The position numbers and the translations under genes were made by a program. This document shows, in pieces, positions 56,224 to 64,000 of a stretch of 64,000 nt of DNA. How positions within the stretch are numbered: the stretch's first letter is position 1; each line of letters opens with the position of its first letter. The stretch is from Methylovulum sp. (lineage in GTDB: Bacteria > Pseudomonadota > Gammaproteobacteria > Methylococcales > Methylomonadaceae): positions 46,895 to 110,894 of the forward strand of contig JAURZI010000099.1 in the NCBI GenBank assembly GCA_030653435.1, read 5' to 3'. The notes under the pieces are model-generated. The model was given only the letters and a program-made list of their open reading frames with translations, was not told the origin of the DNA and did no database searches.

Positions 56224-57744
56224 TTAATTCCTAAAGTTCTCAACCAAAGCAGCAGCTACTTGTTCCATACGCTGGACCCTTGATCCTTTAATCAAAATCG
56301 TTTCATCGCCTTTAAGTTCTTGCAGTAACTCGGCTATCAAATCATCTTGGCTGGCAAAAAAAGTCGCACCGTCCCCGAAAGCCCGCACCGTGTGCAGGGC
56401 ATCGCCGCCCATCGCCAACATCCTGACCACGCCGCAGGCTTTAATCAACCCGCCCATGTCGTAGTGCATGTCCGGGCTATCCGGCCCCAACTCGCCAAAA
56501 GCACCCAAGACTAACCAGCGCGGGCCTGCACACAAACCAAGCACGTCCAGCCCCACTTTTAGTGATGCCGCATTGGCGTTATACGTGTCATCAATAACCC
56601 TATTGCCCAAGCGGCCTTGCAACAGTTGCAAGCGTCCGGTAACCGGCTTGGCTTGCGCCAAACCCCGGACAATTTGCGCCAAACTTATATTTAAAGCCAA
56701 ACTTGCCGCCGTTGCCGCCAACGCATTAACTACATTATGCAGGCCTGCCAGTTTTATCATGCAGGCTTGCGTGCCTTGCTTCGTGACCAGTTCAAAGGTC
56801 GTCACAAAACCGTTATCGCTTAGGGAGGTCTTGATGCCTTGGGCACTGACATCGGCATCCCCGTCCACACCAAACGACAGCACTTTCCTATCGCCAGCGA
56901 CTGATTTCCAATAGTCAAAATAGGCATCATCGCGGTTAAGTACGGCTACACCGCTCTGTTTCAGCGTCGCGATAATTTCCCCTTTTGCCTGTGCAACACC
57001 GTCAAGGCTACCGAATCCCTCTATATGTGCGGCACCTGCATTGTTCAATATCACCACGTCGGCCTGGGCATACCGGCTCGTGTAGGCAATTTCCCCCGGA
57101 TGGTTTGCGCCCATTTCAATCACCGCGTACCGGTGTTGTCCGTTCAAACGCAGCAGCGTTAAAGGCACGCCGATGTCGTTATTGAAATTCCCTAGGGTGT
57201 ATAAAACCTGGCCGGGGTTAGGCGTGGGTTCAGAAGCCGCCAATATGGCCGCCGTCATTTCCTTGACTGTTGTTTTGCCGTTGCTGCCGGTCACACCGAC
57301 GACCGCCAGGGATGGTGGAAGTGTCGAGGTCGGTATGGAACCGACACGACCGACCGCCAGGGATGGTGGAAGTGTCGAAGTCGGCATGGAACCGACGCGA
57401 CCGACCGCCAGCGATTGCGGCGATACGGAACTCATGCCGCTTAACGAAACTGCCGCTTTTTGCCGCCACGCACCAGCCAACTCAGCCAAAGCCAAACGTG
57501 TGTCTGCGACTATAATATGCGGCACAGTTGCCTTAATACCCGGATGCACCATAGCGGCAACGGCACCTGCCTGCTCTGCCGTGCCGACGAAGTCATTGCC
57601 GTCAAACTGCGGTCCCTTAATCGCCACATATAGTTGTCCCGGTTGTATCGCCCGCGTGTCTATGCTGACTGACGCGATGGCTATATCCGTGCCAACCAAC
57701 TGCCCTTGTACGCATTTGGCAATCTCGCTCAGCATCATATTCAT
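56224..57744 (-). CDS. murF: UDP-MurNAc-tripeptide--D-Ala-D-Ala ligase with in-frame repeat insert
   Basis: 506 residues versus about 450 for E. coli MurF. The N-terminal UDP domain (CVQGQLVGTDIAIASVSIDT, IKGPQFDGNDFVGTAEQAGA) is followed by an extra segment (about 110-147) in which the 17-residue unit SLAVGRVGSMPTSTLPP is repeated twice, then the P-loop VGVTGSNGKTTVKEMTAAIL. The rest is ordinary: VIEMGANHPGEIAYTSRYAQ, VIDDTYNANAASLKVGLDV, LGAFGELGPDSPDMHY. MurF adds D-Ala-D-Ala made by Ddl. Although the insert is immediately upstream of the P-loop, all catalytic motifs are intact and the frame is open, so the enzyme is probably functional. Confidence 0.95.
   Translation of the reverse strand: MNMMLSEIAKCVQGQLVGTDIAIASVSIDTRAIQPGQLYVAIKGPQFDGNDFVGTAEQAGAVAAMVHPGIKATVPHIIVADTRLALAELAGAWRQKAAVSLSGMSSVSPQSLAVGRVGSMPTSTLPPSLAVGRVGSIPTSTLPPSLAVVGVTGSNGKTTVKEMTAAILAASEPTPNPGQVLYTLGNFNNDIGVPLTLLRLNGQHRYAVIEMGANHPGEIAYTSRYAQADVVILNNAGAAHIEGFGSLDGVAQAKGEIIATLKQSGVAVLNRDDAYFDYWKSVAGDRKVLSFGVDGDADVSAQGIKTSLSDNGFVTTFELVTKQGTQACMIKLAGLHNVVNALAATAASLALNISLAQIVRGLAQAKPVTGRLQLLQGRLGNRVIDDTYNANAASLKVGLDVLGLCAGPRWLVLGAFGELGPDSPDMHYDMGGLIKACGVVRMLAMGGDALHTVRAFGDGATFFASQDDLIAELLQELKGDETILIKGSRVQRMEQVAAALVENFRN
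57301..57411. repeat. 51-bp tandem repeat inside murF
   Basis: Two 51-bp units (57301-57351 and 57352-57402), identical except for a few transitions, followed by the first 9 bp of a third (57403-57411). The unit is exactly 17 codons, so the murF frame is kept. Each unit contains a 6-bp dyad GTCGGT/ACCGAC (57329-57345 in the first). Confidence 0.9.
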
Positions 57745-57909
57745 GTTTGTCCGGCTCTCATTTTTAAACTACATGGATGTAATGGATACAGAAAATGCAG
57801 GCGCTATTTTTCTGCAAGATATATCAACATTGATTACACACCCGCCCCAAAACCATTCGTATGGCGGTTACATCAGTAGGTACGCCAAGCTTACCTACTA
57901 GCTCATTGT
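57745..57909. repeat. 165-bp murE-murF spacer with hairpin
   Basis: AGTAGGTA (57875-57882) and TACCTACT (57892-57899) form a perfect 8-bp inverted repeat. The spacer is by far the largest between the Mur genes of this cluster and holds no gene. Confidence 0.6.
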
Positions 57910-59403
57910 TTAAGATACATGGACAACACGCATTGTTAAGGCATCCATCACAATGTCCCTATCGCTAAACGGCGCCCGGACACCGGCTATCTCTTGGTAA
58001 TCTTCGTGGCCTTTACCGGCCACCACGATACAATCATCGCTTGCGGCGCGGCTGATCGCACTTTGTATCGCCAGCGTCCTATCCGGGATCACCTCAATCT
58101 TGTCCGAACAACAGCCACCTAAAATATCATTGATAATCATTGCGCTATTTTCAAAGCGAGGATTGTCATCGGTAATGATCAGGTGGTCTGCCCAACGCTC
58201 CGCCTCTGCCCCCATCAAGGGCCGCTTGCCCCTATCGCGGTCACCCCCACAGCCGAACACCACCCAAAGATCCTTTCCGCAATGTTTGCTTACGCTGGAC
58301 AACACTTTATCCAAGGCATCTGGCGTATGTGCATAATCAACAAAAACTAATGGCCGCCCCGCACCGCCAAAGCGCTCCATGCGCCCAACCACCGGCTTTA
58401 GCTCGACCAAACGCTTAACCGCTATGCTAAATTCCAAACCCAGGGCCAGCATCACTGCTAAAACCAGCAGCACATTTTCAATATTAAAATCACCGTATAG
58501 CGGCACCGACACATGCTGGACTTGAGTGCGCCAACGCACGTCAAACTCAATGCCGTCAGGCTTATGCCTGACCTGGTCGGCAAGCAAATTCTCGCCAGAG
58601 GCTATCGTCTTGCCGTTGACACTAACACCCCAGACAACTGTGCCATCCGGTGCGGCAGCAATAATCCGTCCGCTCGCGGCATCATCGAGATTGACGACGA
58701 CAAAATCCAGGCCGGGCTGAGCCAGCAAGCCCAACTTGGCTTGCAAATAGGCCTCCATCGTGCCGTGATAGTCCAAATGGTCACGGCTGATATTGGTAAA
58801 CACCGCGCCTTTAAAACGCACACCGTTCACACGTCCCTGTTCCAGACCATGCGACGACACTTCCATCGCAACGGCCTGTTTGTTGTCTTGCCGTAAAGCC
58901 GCCAGCATCCTCTGCACGGACACCGCATCCGGCGTCGTATTGATGGTTTTGTTCAAGCTCCCCCACTGTCCCCAGCCTAGCGTCCCGATAATGCCGCAAT
59001 CGTCGAGCAACTGACCTAAAAACTGGCTGCAAGAGGTTTTGCCGTTGGTGCCGGTAATACCAATCACATTGAGCGACTGCGACGGGTTACCATAAAATCG
59101 GGCGGCTATCTTCCCGACGGCTTGCCCCAGATTATTCACAGCAATCATGGGTACGTTATCCGGCAGTGCTGACCAACCCGCATCGTCCCCAGTCGGATCA
59201 AACACGACGGCACGTGCACCGTTTTCCAGCGCCTGTCCAAGATGGGCCATGCCGTGCTGTTTGCTGCCTGCCAATGCAATAAACAGGTTTCCCTCAACCA
59301 GAGCACGACTATCCAATGCCAAACCGGTAACCCATATGCCATCTTCACTGCCGGGCGGGCTGGAAATAAACACCAGCCCAGTCAATAACTCCTTCAATTG
59401 CAT
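57910..59403 (-). CDS. murE: UDP-MurNAc-L-Ala-D-Glu--meso-DAP ligase
   Basis: 497 residues: VTGLALDSRALVEGNLFIAL, P-loop VIGITGTNGKTSCSQFLGQL, FTNISRDHLDYHGTMEAYLQ, VFVDYAHTPDALDKVLSSV, FGCGGDRDRGKRPLMG, and DDNPRFENSAMIINDI. The DNPR motif selects meso-diaminopimelate, as in Gram-negative bacteria. 16 bp upstream is the ftsI stop. Confidence 0.98.
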   Translation of the reverse strand: MQLKELLTGLVFISSPPGSEDGIWVTGLALDSRALVEGNLFIALAGSKQHGMAHLGQALENGARAVVFDPTGDDAGWSALPDNVPMIAVNNLGQAVGKIAARFYGNPSQSLNVIGITGTNGKTSCSQFLGQLLDDCGIIGTLGWGQWGSLNKTINTTPDAVSVQRMLAALRQDNKQAVAMEVSSHGLEQGRVNGVRFKGAVFTNISRDHLDYHGTMEAYLQAKLGLLAQPGLDFVVVNLDDAASGRIIAAAPDGTVVWGVSVNGKTIASGENLLADQVRHKPDGIEFDVRWRTQVQHVSVPLYGDFNIENVLLVLAVMLALGLEFSIAVKRLVELKPVVGRMERFGGAGRPLVFVDYAHTPDALDKVLSSVSKHCGKDLWVVFGCGGDRDRGKRPLMGAEAERWADHLIITDDNPRFENSAMIINDILGGCCSDKIEVIPDRTLAIQSAISRAASDDCIVVAGKGHEDYQEIAGVRAPFSDRDIVMDALTMRVVHVS

Positions 59404-59419
59404 ACGGTTATCAACGAAA

Positions 59420-61255
59420 TCAATGCGCCTGCGTTAATAAAACCGGCATCGTCTCTTCCTGATCCGGCGCCACATCAAGTATCCGCAACGCGCCCGTCAT
59501 CACTTTGGAAAATACCGGGGCCGACACCAGACCGCCGTAATACTGGCCTGCCGACGGCTCGTCTATCATCACCACCATAACCAGCCGAGGATCCTTGGCC
59601 GGCGCGATCCCGGCAAAAACAGAAAAATACTTTTTGTCCACGTATCCGCCCCTACCGGCAGACTTTTTTACCGTCCCGGTTTTGCCGGCGACACTATAGC
59701 CATCAACCCTGGCTTCATAAGCCGTGCCGTCTTTCATAATGACGTGCTCCATCATCGCCCTGACACGCCGGGCTGTTTTTGTTGAAAACACCCGCTTTTC
59801 ATCAATATCTTCGTCACGTTTCAGCAAGCTCACTGAATGCAACATGCCATCATCGGCAAGTGCGGTATAGGCCCTAGCCAACTGCAATGCCGAGGAACTG
59901 AGGCCATAACCGAATGACATCGTCGCACGCTCAAAATCATGCCAGCGGTGGTAATCAAGCAAACTGCCGTTCGCTTCGCCCGGAAACCCGGAGTCTGCCG
60001 ACACCCCGAAACCGAGCTGGTGGTAGACATTCCAAAAATACTTCGGCGGCATTTTCAATGCCATCTGGCTCACCGCAATATTGCTGGATTTTTTCAGCAC
60101 ATGGGTCAAATCAAGCGTACCGTAGTTATGCACGTCTTTGACCGTGTGATGACCTATATGAAAAACACCCTGCGTCTCAAACTGATCATTTGGTTTCACA
60201 TAGCCGCCATCTAATGCGGCAGCAACCACAAAGGGCTTAACGGTTGACCCCGGCTCAAACACTTCGGTCATCGCCCGGTTTCTATAAAAGTATTCCTTTA
60301 GGTTTTTCCGCGTGTTCGGGTTAAATGATGGCTGATTGGCGACAGCAAGTATCTCGCCATTTTTCGCATCCAAAACCACCAATGTCCCCGACTTGGCACT
60401 GTTGGCATTAACAGCCAATTGCAATTCCTTGTAAGCCAAATATTGGATGCGCTGATCTATGCTCAGCTCCAAATTTTTTCCGGTAACCGGCGCCTTGACA
60501 TTTTCAACGTCGGCGATAATTTGGCGCTGCCCATCCCTGATAACCCGCTTGCTGCCCGGAATCCCTTTTAATACTTTCTCATAGCCTAATTCCAGACCGC
60601 CTTGGCCGACCTCATCAACATCGGTAAATCCGACGATATGCGCGGAAACGCCACCGGCCGGATAAAACCTCTTGAATTCCCGTTCAAAATAAACGCCGGC
60701 CAGTTTCAAATCCTTTATTTGATCGCCCTGCCCCGGATCTACCCTTCTAGCAATATAAACAAAGGATCTGAGCGGTTCTTCCTTAAGCAGGGCATCGACC
60801 TTGGCTGACGGCAACCCCAACAACTTTTCCATTTGACTGATAGCTAATGCTTTTTCCTTGCGGTAATAGTCCAGCACCACAGCCTTGTCATTTGCAGAGA
60901 GTTTTTCCAAATGCTGCTGGCTTCTGAAATCTTTTTCCATTTGCTTAAGCCGGTTCTTGTCGTCAGCCAGTAACTCCTTAGGATTGATGGCAATGGACTC
61001 AACCGGCGCACTCACTGCTAAAGGCGCGCCATTTCTGTCTTTAATCATGCCCCTGTAAGCCGGAATGGGCACTTCGTCGACTTGCCTGTCATCCCCCTGA
61101 TCTTTCAAAAAGGCGGTCTCGAACACTTGCAGGTCAATGGCCCTGCCTACCAACAACATCATACAGCCCAGCATAATGGTGACCAGAAAACGTCTCCGTC
61201 CTGAAAAGTCACTGTTGGGTATCCGTGTTTTACTTTTAAGTCGAAAATCCAGCAT
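59420..61255 (-). CDS. ftsI: Peptidoglycan transpeptidase FtsI (PBP3)
   Basis: Start chosen at ATG 61255 (MLDFRLKSKTRIPNSDFSGR), giving 611 residues; the longer frame overlaps ftsL too far. N-terminal membrane helix (FLVTIMLGCMMLLVGRAIDL), pedestal domain (VPIPAYRGMIKDRNGAPLAV, YFEREFKRFYPAGG), and transpeptidase with SxxK in EPGSTVKPFVVAAAL, SxN in KKSSNIAVSQMAL and KTG in VAGKTGTVKKSAG. It cross-links septal peptidoglycan with FtsW. It overlaps ftsL by one base. Confidence 0.97.
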   Translation of the reverse strand: MLDFRLKSKTRIPNSDFSGRRRFLVTIMLGCMMLLVGRAIDLQVFETAFLKDQGDDRQVDEVPIPAYRGMIKDRNGAPLAVSAPVESIAINPKELLADDKNRLKQMEKDFRSQQHLEKLSANDKAVVLDYYRKEKALAISQMEKLLGLPSAKVDALLKEEPLRSFVYIARRVDPGQGDQIKDLKLAGVYFEREFKRFYPAGGVSAHIVGFTDVDEVGQGGLELGYEKVLKGIPGSKRVIRDGQRQIIADVENVKAPVTGKNLELSIDQRIQYLAYKELQLAVNANSAKSGTLVVLDAKNGEILAVANQPSFNPNTRKNLKEYFYRNRAMTEVFEPGSTVKPFVVAAALDGGYVKPNDQFETQGVFHIGHHTVKDVHNYGTLDLTHVLKKSSNIAVSQMALKMPPKYFWNVYHQLGFGVSADSGFPGEANGSLLDYHRWHDFERATMSFGYGLSSSALQLARAYTALADDGMLHSVSLLKRDEDIDEKRVFSTKTARRVRAMMEHVIMKDGTAYEARVDGYSVAGKTGTVKKSAGRGGYVDKKYFSVFAGIAPAKDPRLVMVVMIDEPSAGQYYGGLVSAPVFSKVMTGALRILDVAPDQEETMPVLLTQAH

Positions 61256-61521
61256 TAGGGTTTTAAATAAATAGTTTTTTCGCGTAAGGGCATCACCAGC
61301 TTCAATTGTTCCAACGCCGTGCGCTCCACCTTGTTTTGATCCGCCAACTGAGTCAATTCCAATTGCATTTGCCCCCATTCAACCTCATATTGATCCAGAG
61401 CCTTCTCCTGCTGCTGGATGTCAATAAAAACCAAGCGCGAATAATATTTGCTGTAAATGACAGCCAAGGCAGACACCAGGAGCACCACAAATAACGCCCC
61501 CACACCCCAAAATCGGAACAT
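61255..61521 (-). CDS. ftsL: Cell division protein FtsL
   Basis: 88 residues: one N-terminal membrane helix (FWGVGALFVVLLVSALAVIY) and a periplasmic coiled coil (FIDIQQQEKALDQYEVEWGQ through LTQLADQNKVERTALEQLKL), ending MPLREKTIYLKP. It forms the FtsQ-FtsB-FtsL activation complex. Low conservation is normal for FtsL; position between rsmH and ftsI confirms it. It starts 4 bp after rsmH. Confidence 0.92.
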   Translation of the reverse strand: MFRFWGVGALFVVLLVSALAVIYSKYYSRLVFIDIQQQEKALDQYEVEWGQMQLELTQLADQNKVERTALEQLKLVMPLREKTIYLKP

Positions 61522-61525
61522 CAGC

Positions 61526-62458
61526 CTATACCCTCTCTGCTACCCGCATGACAGCACTACGCGCCCTAGTATTTTGGGCGATTTCCTCCGGCCCTGGTTT
61601 TATCGCCTTACCTATCGTCTTCAACACGCCTTTTGCAATATCGGCTTCCTTAATCGGCAATTTGCCTGGATTAAATTTGGCACCGGATTCAGCCCTGAAA
61701 AATCGCTTGACTATCCGGTCCTCCAAGGAATGAAAAGAAATCACCACCAAGCGACCACCGGGTTTTAATAAAAGCACCGACTGTTCCAGAACGCTTTTTA
61801 ATTCGTCCAACTCCTTATTTATTTCAAGGCGTATGGCTTGAAATGAACGGGTAGCAGGATGTTTGTGCCTTTCCCTCATCGGCACTGCATTTTCAACCAG
61901 CACCGCCAATTGCTTCGTTGTCAGAATAGGCGACTGCGCCCTGCTCTCCACAATGGCACGGGCAATACGTCTGGCAAAGCGCTCCTCGCCATAATCAAAC
62001 AACACGCTGACTAACTCTTTTTCGTCAACACTTGCCAACCATTGTGCCGCGGAAACACCTGTCCCCGTATCCATACGCATATCCAAGGGGCCATCACGCA
62101 AAAAACTGAACCCTCGCCCAGGATCATCCAGTTGCGGGGATGACACGCCCAGGTCTATCAGAATGCCATCCACCTTTCCTGACAGCCCTGCTTGTCCGGT
62201 GATGTTTTGCAATTCGGAAAAACGGCTATGTGTAAGCGTAAACCTGCCGTCCTTAAGCATTTGCCGCGCAACATCAGAGTCGCACGCCGCCCAATCCCTA
62301 TCCAGGGCCAATAAGCGCCCTGATTCATCCAGCTGGCTTAAAATCCCTTGGCTATGCCCACCGCGACCGAAGGTGCAATCGAGATAGCTGCCGTCTTGTC
62401 TAATAGCCAACTGCTGCAATGCTTGCGTAAACATCACGGGCAAATGTTCCATTAACAA
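61526..62458 (-). CDS. rsmH: 16S rRNA m4C1402 methyltransferase
   Basis: 310 residues: HLPVMFTQALQQLAIRQDGS, SAM motif YLDCTFGRGGHSQGILSQL, GILIDLGVSSPQLDDPGRGF, and C-terminal GRLVVISFHSLEDRIVKRFF. It N4-methylates C1402 in the ribosomal P site. Second gene of the cluster, 23 bp after mraZ. Confidence 0.97.
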   Translation of the reverse strand: MLMEHLPVMFTQALQQLAIRQDGSYLDCTFGRGGHSQGILSQLDESGRLLALDRDWAACDSDVARQMLKDGRFTLTHSRFSELQNITGQAGLSGKVDGILIDLGVSSPQLDDPGRGFSFLRDGPLDMRMDTGTGVSAAQWLASVDEKELVSVLFDYGEERFARRIARAIVESRAQSPILTTKQLAVLVENAVPMRERHKHPATRSFQAIRLEINKELDELKSVLEQSVLLLKPGGRLVVISFHSLEDRIVKRFFRAESGAKFNPGKLPIKEADIAKGVLKTIGKAIKPGPEEIAQNTRARSAVMRVAERV

Positions 62459-62481
62459 ATCCCCTCTATGTTAAAAAGCAT

Positions 62482-62949
62482 TCAAAAAGATAAAGTTCCT
62501 AACTCTTCCAAGCCGTCGTTATCATCACCATTCATCCAGTCTTGCTCTTTTGCGTTCCATGATGCTTCATTCCATATCTCAAATTTGTTGAGCTGTCCGA
62601 CCAGCACTAATTTTTTATCCATATCGGCAAACTTCCTTAACTTTTCCGGTAACAGCAAGCGGCCTTGACCATCCATTTCGCATTCGGAAGCATTACCGAT
62701 AAGAAACCGACGCAACTTACCGGCCATTTTATTTAAGGTGGGTAATTTACTGATGGTTTGCTCAAGCTTTTCCCATTCAGGTAGCGGATATAGCCATAAA
62801 CAGCCAGGCTCACCAATGCAGCGCTCATTCACGGCAACAGTTACAACCAATTGACGGTCGCAGCACTCCTGTAACTCCTCCCGATAGCGGGTTGGAATCG
62901 CAAGACGCCCCTTATCGTCCAGATTAATCGAGCTGATACCACGGAACAA
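62482..62949 (-). CDS. mraZ: Transcriptional regulator MraZ
   Basis: 155 residues with two SpoVT-AbrB/MraZ domains: FRGISSINLDDKGRLAIPTR and ASECEMDGQGRLLLPEKLRK. MraZ forms ring oligomers that bind the mraZ promoter repeats and represses the dcw operon. The start is TTG at 62949 with an SD GGAAGGG about 7 nt upstream; there is no in-frame ATG at the conserved position. Confidence 0.95.
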   Translation of the reverse strand: MFRGISSINLDDKGRLAIPTRYREELQECCDRQLVVTVAVNERCIGEPGCLWLYPLPEWEKLEQTISKLPTLNKMAGKLRRFLIGNASECEMDGQGRLLLPEKLRKFADMDKKLVLVGQLNKFEIWNEASWNAKEQDWMNGDDNDGLEELGTLSF

Positions 62950-62989
62950 AATTCACCCTTCCCCGGAAAAAAACCATTTTTTAACAATT

Positions 62990-63009
62990 TTACACCACTT
63001 TTACCCACT
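62990..63009 (-). promoter_or_regulatory. MraZ-box repeats
   Basis: On the minus strand AGTGGGTAAA (63009-63000) and AGTGGTGTAA (62999-62990) are tandem 10-bp units, with a degenerate third unit next. GTGG repeats at 10-bp period match known MraZ operators. They start about at the predicted transcription start. Confidence 0.65.
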
Positions 63010-63016
63010 TTGCCTC

Positions 63017-63045
63017 ACTATAGAATTCAAACAAGGCTTAGTCAA
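63017..63045 (-). promoter_or_regulatory. Promoter of the dcw cluster
   Basis: TTGACT (63045-63040), a 17-bp spacer, and TATAGT (63022-63017), about 70 bp upstream of the mraZ TTG. One mismatch to consensus in each hexamer. Confidence 0.8.
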
Positions 63046-63455
63046 GAACGATTTCACTTAAAATCTTTCTTTTTTGACAATGACTTACATACCAACCGAG
63101 GAGGCGCTAAAACGGGGAAAAAAGAACAAAATAAATTCCATGATTTATCAACAAAGTGTGCAATTTTATTGAAGTTAAACTTGAAAGAAACTGCGGTGGG
63201 AGCCAAACGGGCTTTTAATGTGTGCGGAAAGGCAGAGCCAAACTTAAGCGGCAATAGCTACCGCAAGACGATTTTATATTGATGGGCGCTTATCAGTAGA
63301 TGCGCGAAAATATTTAAAAGATAAATTATATCAAGAAGTTATATTAATTTTGACAGTGCAGACATAAAATAATGGGTAACTTTTATGTCGCTTAAAAGTC
63401 ATGAAAAAACATGCCGCAGCATGCCAATAGGAGAGGAATAACACTAGAGGAAAGA
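63046..63455. other. Non-coding stretch between dcw promoter and rnpB
   Basis: About 410 bp, AT-rich, with no ORF of coding quality on either strand and no clear terminator for rnpB. Confidence 0.4.
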
Positions 63456-63808
63456 AAGAGTTGGCCTGTAAGCCGGGTTCTGTCGAGAACAGACATTCAT
63501 CTAGGCTGCAAGTCACCCTGCAGCTCAAGCAATCTACCCAGGAACCGCGCGGGCCACGCGTCTGTTCCTCTATTTGATCTTGCTCCGGGTGGGGTTTACC
63601 ATGCCACTTCTGTTACCAGTTGCGCGGTGCGCTCTTACCGCACCTTTTCACCCTTACCTGACACCATGGTGCCCGGCGGTATATTTTCTGCGGCACTTTC
63701 CGTAGGCTCGCGCCCCCCAGGCGTTACCTGGCACCCTGCCCAATGGAGCCCGGACTTTCCTCCATTTTATCGTCATGATAAAACAGCGACTGCTCAGCCA
63801 ACTCTTTC
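63456..63808 (-). ncRNA. rnpB: RNase P RNA (class A)
   Basis: Read on the minus strand, the transcript starts GAAAGAGTTGGCTGAGCAG and carries the universal P RNA segments GGAGGAAAGTCCGGGCTCC, CAGGGTGCCAGGTAACGCCT, GGGTGAAAAGGTGCGGTAAG, GGTAAACCCCACCCGGAGCA and, at the 3' end, ACAGAACCCGGCTTACAGGC, in the order of E. coli M1 RNA. It is the catalytic subunit that matures tRNA 5' ends. Boundaries are set from the P1 helix (GAGTTGGC with GCCAACTC) and are accurate to a few bases. About 353 nt, normal for type A. Confidence 0.95.
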
Positions 63809-63815
63809 AGCAAGT

Positions 63816-63824
63816 AGTATACCA
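63816..63824 (-). promoter_or_regulatory. rnpB promoter (extended -10)
   Basis: TGGTATACT on the minus strand, with TATACT at 63821-63816, predicts a start at about 63809, in agreement with the rnpB 5' end. Confidence 0.6.
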
Positions 63825-63886
63825 CATTTCTAACGCGTCTTGGCGACTAGCGGCTGAAAAACAGCAATTCTCATTATGACCCCAAG

Positions 63887-64000
63887 CTACCCTATTTCCG
63901 GCTTTGGGGGTCGAACAATTGGGCTTTTCGGGTTATAAGACCAGCCCTCCAGCATAAAATCGAGCAGATGCTCCCAGCTATCAAAGCACAAGTAAGAAGT
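63887..64000 (-). CDS. 3' end of an unidentified protein gene (partial)
   Basis: An open minus-strand frame enters from the right edge and ends at a TAG (63887-63889). The 37 visible residues start TSYLCFDSWEHLLDFMLEGW and continue YNPKSPIVRPPKPEIG. The style recalls C-terminal ends of transposases, but this is too short to assign. A GC-rich dyad GACCCCAAGC / GCTTTGGGGGTC surrounds the stop region and may terminate it. Confidence 0.4.
   Translation of the reverse strand, partial: TSYLCFDSWEHLLDFMLEGWSYNPKSPIVRPPKPEIG

Noticed and set aside
63010..63282. 90-codon plus-strand frame between mraZ and rnpB
   Set aside because: It covers the mraZ promoter and has no SD or domain; likely non-coding.
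63411..63833. 140-codon plus-strand frame over rnpB
   Set aside because: The region is clearly RNase P RNA on the opposite strand.
1..64000. CRISPR arrays, tRNA or rRNA genes
   Set aside because: No direct-repeat/spacer series, cloverleaf or rRNA segments were recognised anywhere in the window.

Overview
This is a gene-dense, mid-GC stretch of a gammaproteobacterial chromosome. It carries a canonical dcw (division and cell wall) cluster, a meso-diaminopimelate type MurE, M1-like RNase P RNA, and housekeeping genes typical of free-living gammaproteobacteria. The copper/cupredoxin membrane-protein cluster, the TIGR04073 exosortase-associated protein and the general protein style suggest a methane oxidiser (order Methylococcales). 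That placement is an inference: no pmo, mxa or 16S gene is present.

Layout. 1-3.5 kb: end of a type II secretion operon (gspE and partial gspF, minus strand), with a divergent secreted trypsin-like protease carrying dockerin-like calcium loops. 3.5-13.5 kb: rpsT, murJ, a DUF1097 membrane protein, a Trp-rich TIGR02450 protein, a double ABC ATPase, a TIGR04073 protein, and the ribF-ileS-lspA block, inverted relative to murJ. 13.6-22.5 kb: a SAM methyltransferase, tex, an orphan PfaD-like enoyl reductase, guaA-tadA and pgi. 22.7-26.2 kb: a five-gene extracytoplasmic metal cluster, comprising a membrane-anchored protein with a possible mature N-terminal histidine, a membrane-anchored cupredoxin, a YqaA/DedA-like protein, an unknown polytopic membrane protein and a Tat-exported superoxide-reductase-like protein. 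This is the best candidate for an undescribed system here. 26.3-40.9 kb: repair and stress genes (radC, family 5 UDG, alkB, lexA - 47-aa membrane peptide - dinB), a CHASE2 adenylate/guanylate cyclase, moeA, a cyclophilin fusion, an isolated FliK/FlhB-C pair, a TauE exporter divergent from a CysB-like regulator, and a small lipoprotein. 40.9-44.7 kb: a giant iron-sulfur flavoprotein resembling a fused NfnB-NfnA. 44.9-63.0 kb: the complete dcw cluster on the minus strand, mraZ-rsmH-ftsL-ftsI-murE-murF-mraY-murD-ftsW-murG-murC-(murB-ddl)-ftsQ-ftsA-ftsZ. In it murB and ddl form one reading frame, and murF carries an in-frame 51-bp tandem repeat just before its P-loop. 63.4-64.0 kb: rnpB (minus strand) and the 3' end of an unidentified gene.

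The dcw genes form one nearly gapless transcription unit making lipid II precursors and the divisome. A well-formed sigma70 promoter with MraZ-box repeats over its predicted start lies in front of mraZ. A perfect 19-bp dyad sits between candidate -35 and -10 elements upstream of lexA and could be its operator. Several dispersed palindromic (REP-like) elements occupy intergenic spaces. No tRNA, rRNA, CRISPR array or complete insertion sequence was seen.
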